DNA of 6,677 nucleotides, from positions 1 to 6,677 of the forward strand of contig DAIQMR010000055.1 of assembly GCA_036788835.1 (NCBI GenBank), written 5' to 3'. The translations under genes were made by a program, and so were the position numbers. The stretch comes from JALCSJ01 sp036788835 (lineage in GTDB: Bacteria; Bacillota; Negativicutes; Acidaminococcales; Acidaminococcaceae). Below are positions 5,989 to 6,677 of this stretch, piece by piece; positions within the stretch are counted from its first letter, which is position 1, and every line of letters starts with the position of its first letter. The notes below the pieces were generated by a model that searched no databases, was not told where the DNA came from, and was given only the letters and a program-made list of their open reading frames with translations.

Positions 5989-6677
5989 CTGTTCCTACCT
6001 TTTAATAAATCAAACCATGGCAAAAGTTCATAAACACATTTATCCATGATTTCAACGTACAATTCCTTGTTTGCCATTCTAAACTTTGTTGATGTTTCGT
6101 TTTTTGAAAACTCAAAAATATTTCCAATCAAAAATTCATGTGCAAACAATTCATAAGGATAAATTTGACCATCTTTTGTAATAGATAAATAACGTGGAAA
6201 GGACCCGTGCCTAGCATGACAATGCATTCTATCGCAAAGATAAACATTGCAAGGGTGTTCCGTTATTAATGTTTTGGTTAATAGTATATTTCTAATCATT
6301 ACTTCAGACTTTAAAGATTTTAAAATAAAGTAAATGCATTTATCAAAATTAACCCAATTCTGCTCACTAAAACAAATATTCCAAATAACATTGTCCTTAA
6401 TACACAAAACTTTCTCTATATCGCTAATACTGCCTACACTAAATTCAAAAAACAACATATCGTTATGGCCTAACATTTGTGCTTTTTGTATATCTGAAAT
6501 ACCACATTGAAGAATAATTCCAAAATTTGTTTCGTCAATCATTTTTAAGCAATTAGAATATGTAGAAATGGGTTCACGAATATAAATAGTAAGCTCAGGG
6601 TATTTATGTGCTCGGCTTTGGAGGGGGTGCGGACGAAAACCTGGACCTGATATAGCATAAATATCAGGAGGCTTATG
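5985..6677 (-). CDS. SPASM-like partner protein of the radical SAM enzyme, 5' end beyond the window
   Basis: The frame is open from the right edge to the stop at 5985 (230 codons seen). An internal ATG at 6542 exists but has no ribosome binding site, and the 45 codons before it contain no stop, so the true start is probably outside. Numbering from the first visible codon, CNVYLCDRMHC (Cys143, 148, 153) is followed by RYLSITKDGQIYPYELF and IGNIFE. This is the shape of a SPASM domain (L-x-I-x-x-DG-x-I-YPC, then GNI), but the Cys after YP is Tyr175. One further Cys, 214, lies near the C-terminus, so a single auxiliary cluster is possible. The region before it may be a worn-down radical SAM barrel; no CxxxCxxC is visible. 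The ATGA overlap with the radical SAM gene suggests a two-protein enzyme. The visible part from 6600 to 6640 is more G/C-rich than the rest. Confidence 0.78.
   Translation of the reverse strand, partial: HKPPDIYAISGPGFRPHPLQSRAHKYPELTIYIREPISTYSNCLKMIDETNFGIILQCGISDIQKAQMLGHNDMLFFEFSVGSISDIEKVLCIKDNVIWNICFSEQNWVNFDKCIYFILKSLKSEVMIRNILLTKTLITEHPCNVYLCDRMHCHARHGSFPRYLSITKDGQIYPYELFAHEFLIGNIFEFSKNETSTKFRMANKELYVEIMDKCVYELLPWFDLLKGRNR

Overview
The window looks like a chromosomal segment of an AT-rich, low-GC Bacillota-type anaerobe. The grounds are strong AGGAGG ribosome binding sites, sigma-A-like TTGACA/TATAAT promoters, an OppA-type lipoprotein and many stem-loops in the spacers. A Negativicutes or Clostridia relative is a guess, since no rRNA or other marker gene is present.

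Layout, left to right: (1) 1-176, spacer with a palindrome and a terminator hairpin. (2) 177-1784 (-), an orphan oligopeptide/dipeptide ABC transporter substrate-binding lipoprotein. (3) 2034-3257 (-), an ATPase of the AAA_14/DUF4143 type, with its own promoter and terminator. (4) 3258-3522, a divergent control region holding back-to-back sigma-A promoters, a minus-strand terminator-like hairpin, one member of a palindromic repeat family lying over a -35 box, and a perfect 16-bp inverted repeat. (5) 3523-4647 (+), an M20 zinc carboxypeptidase with all metal ligands present. (6) 4648-4880, two terminator hairpins between convergent transcription units. (7) 4881-6677 (-), a three-gene cassette that is visibly AT-richer than the rest.

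The cassette is the most interesting part. In transcription order it encodes a protein, cut by the right window edge, with a SPASM-like C-terminus in which the expected Cys is Tyr; a radical SAM enzyme overlapping it by ATGA that has the CxxxCxxC cluster motif but no Cys after residue 163; and a 42-residue peptide with a Lys/Asn/Gln-rich N-terminus and a Ser/Thr/Cys-rich C-terminus ending in a CHC motif, behind a near-perfect ribosome binding site. I read this as a RiPP (ribosomally made, post-translationally modified peptide) locus in which the radical SAM and SPASM functions are split between two proteins. I do not recognise the precursor as a member of a named family.

A second theme is a family of four imperfect hairpins at 122, 1971, 3389 and 4691. 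All carry the same 5' arm core TGTCCGC on the plus strand, whatever the direction of the flanking genes, and all have a mismatch at one of the two adjacent C residues. Three sit where terminators belong; the fourth sits over a promoter. SBP and M20 peptidase would fit peptide uptake and breakdown, but they are not in one operon and the link is only inferred.
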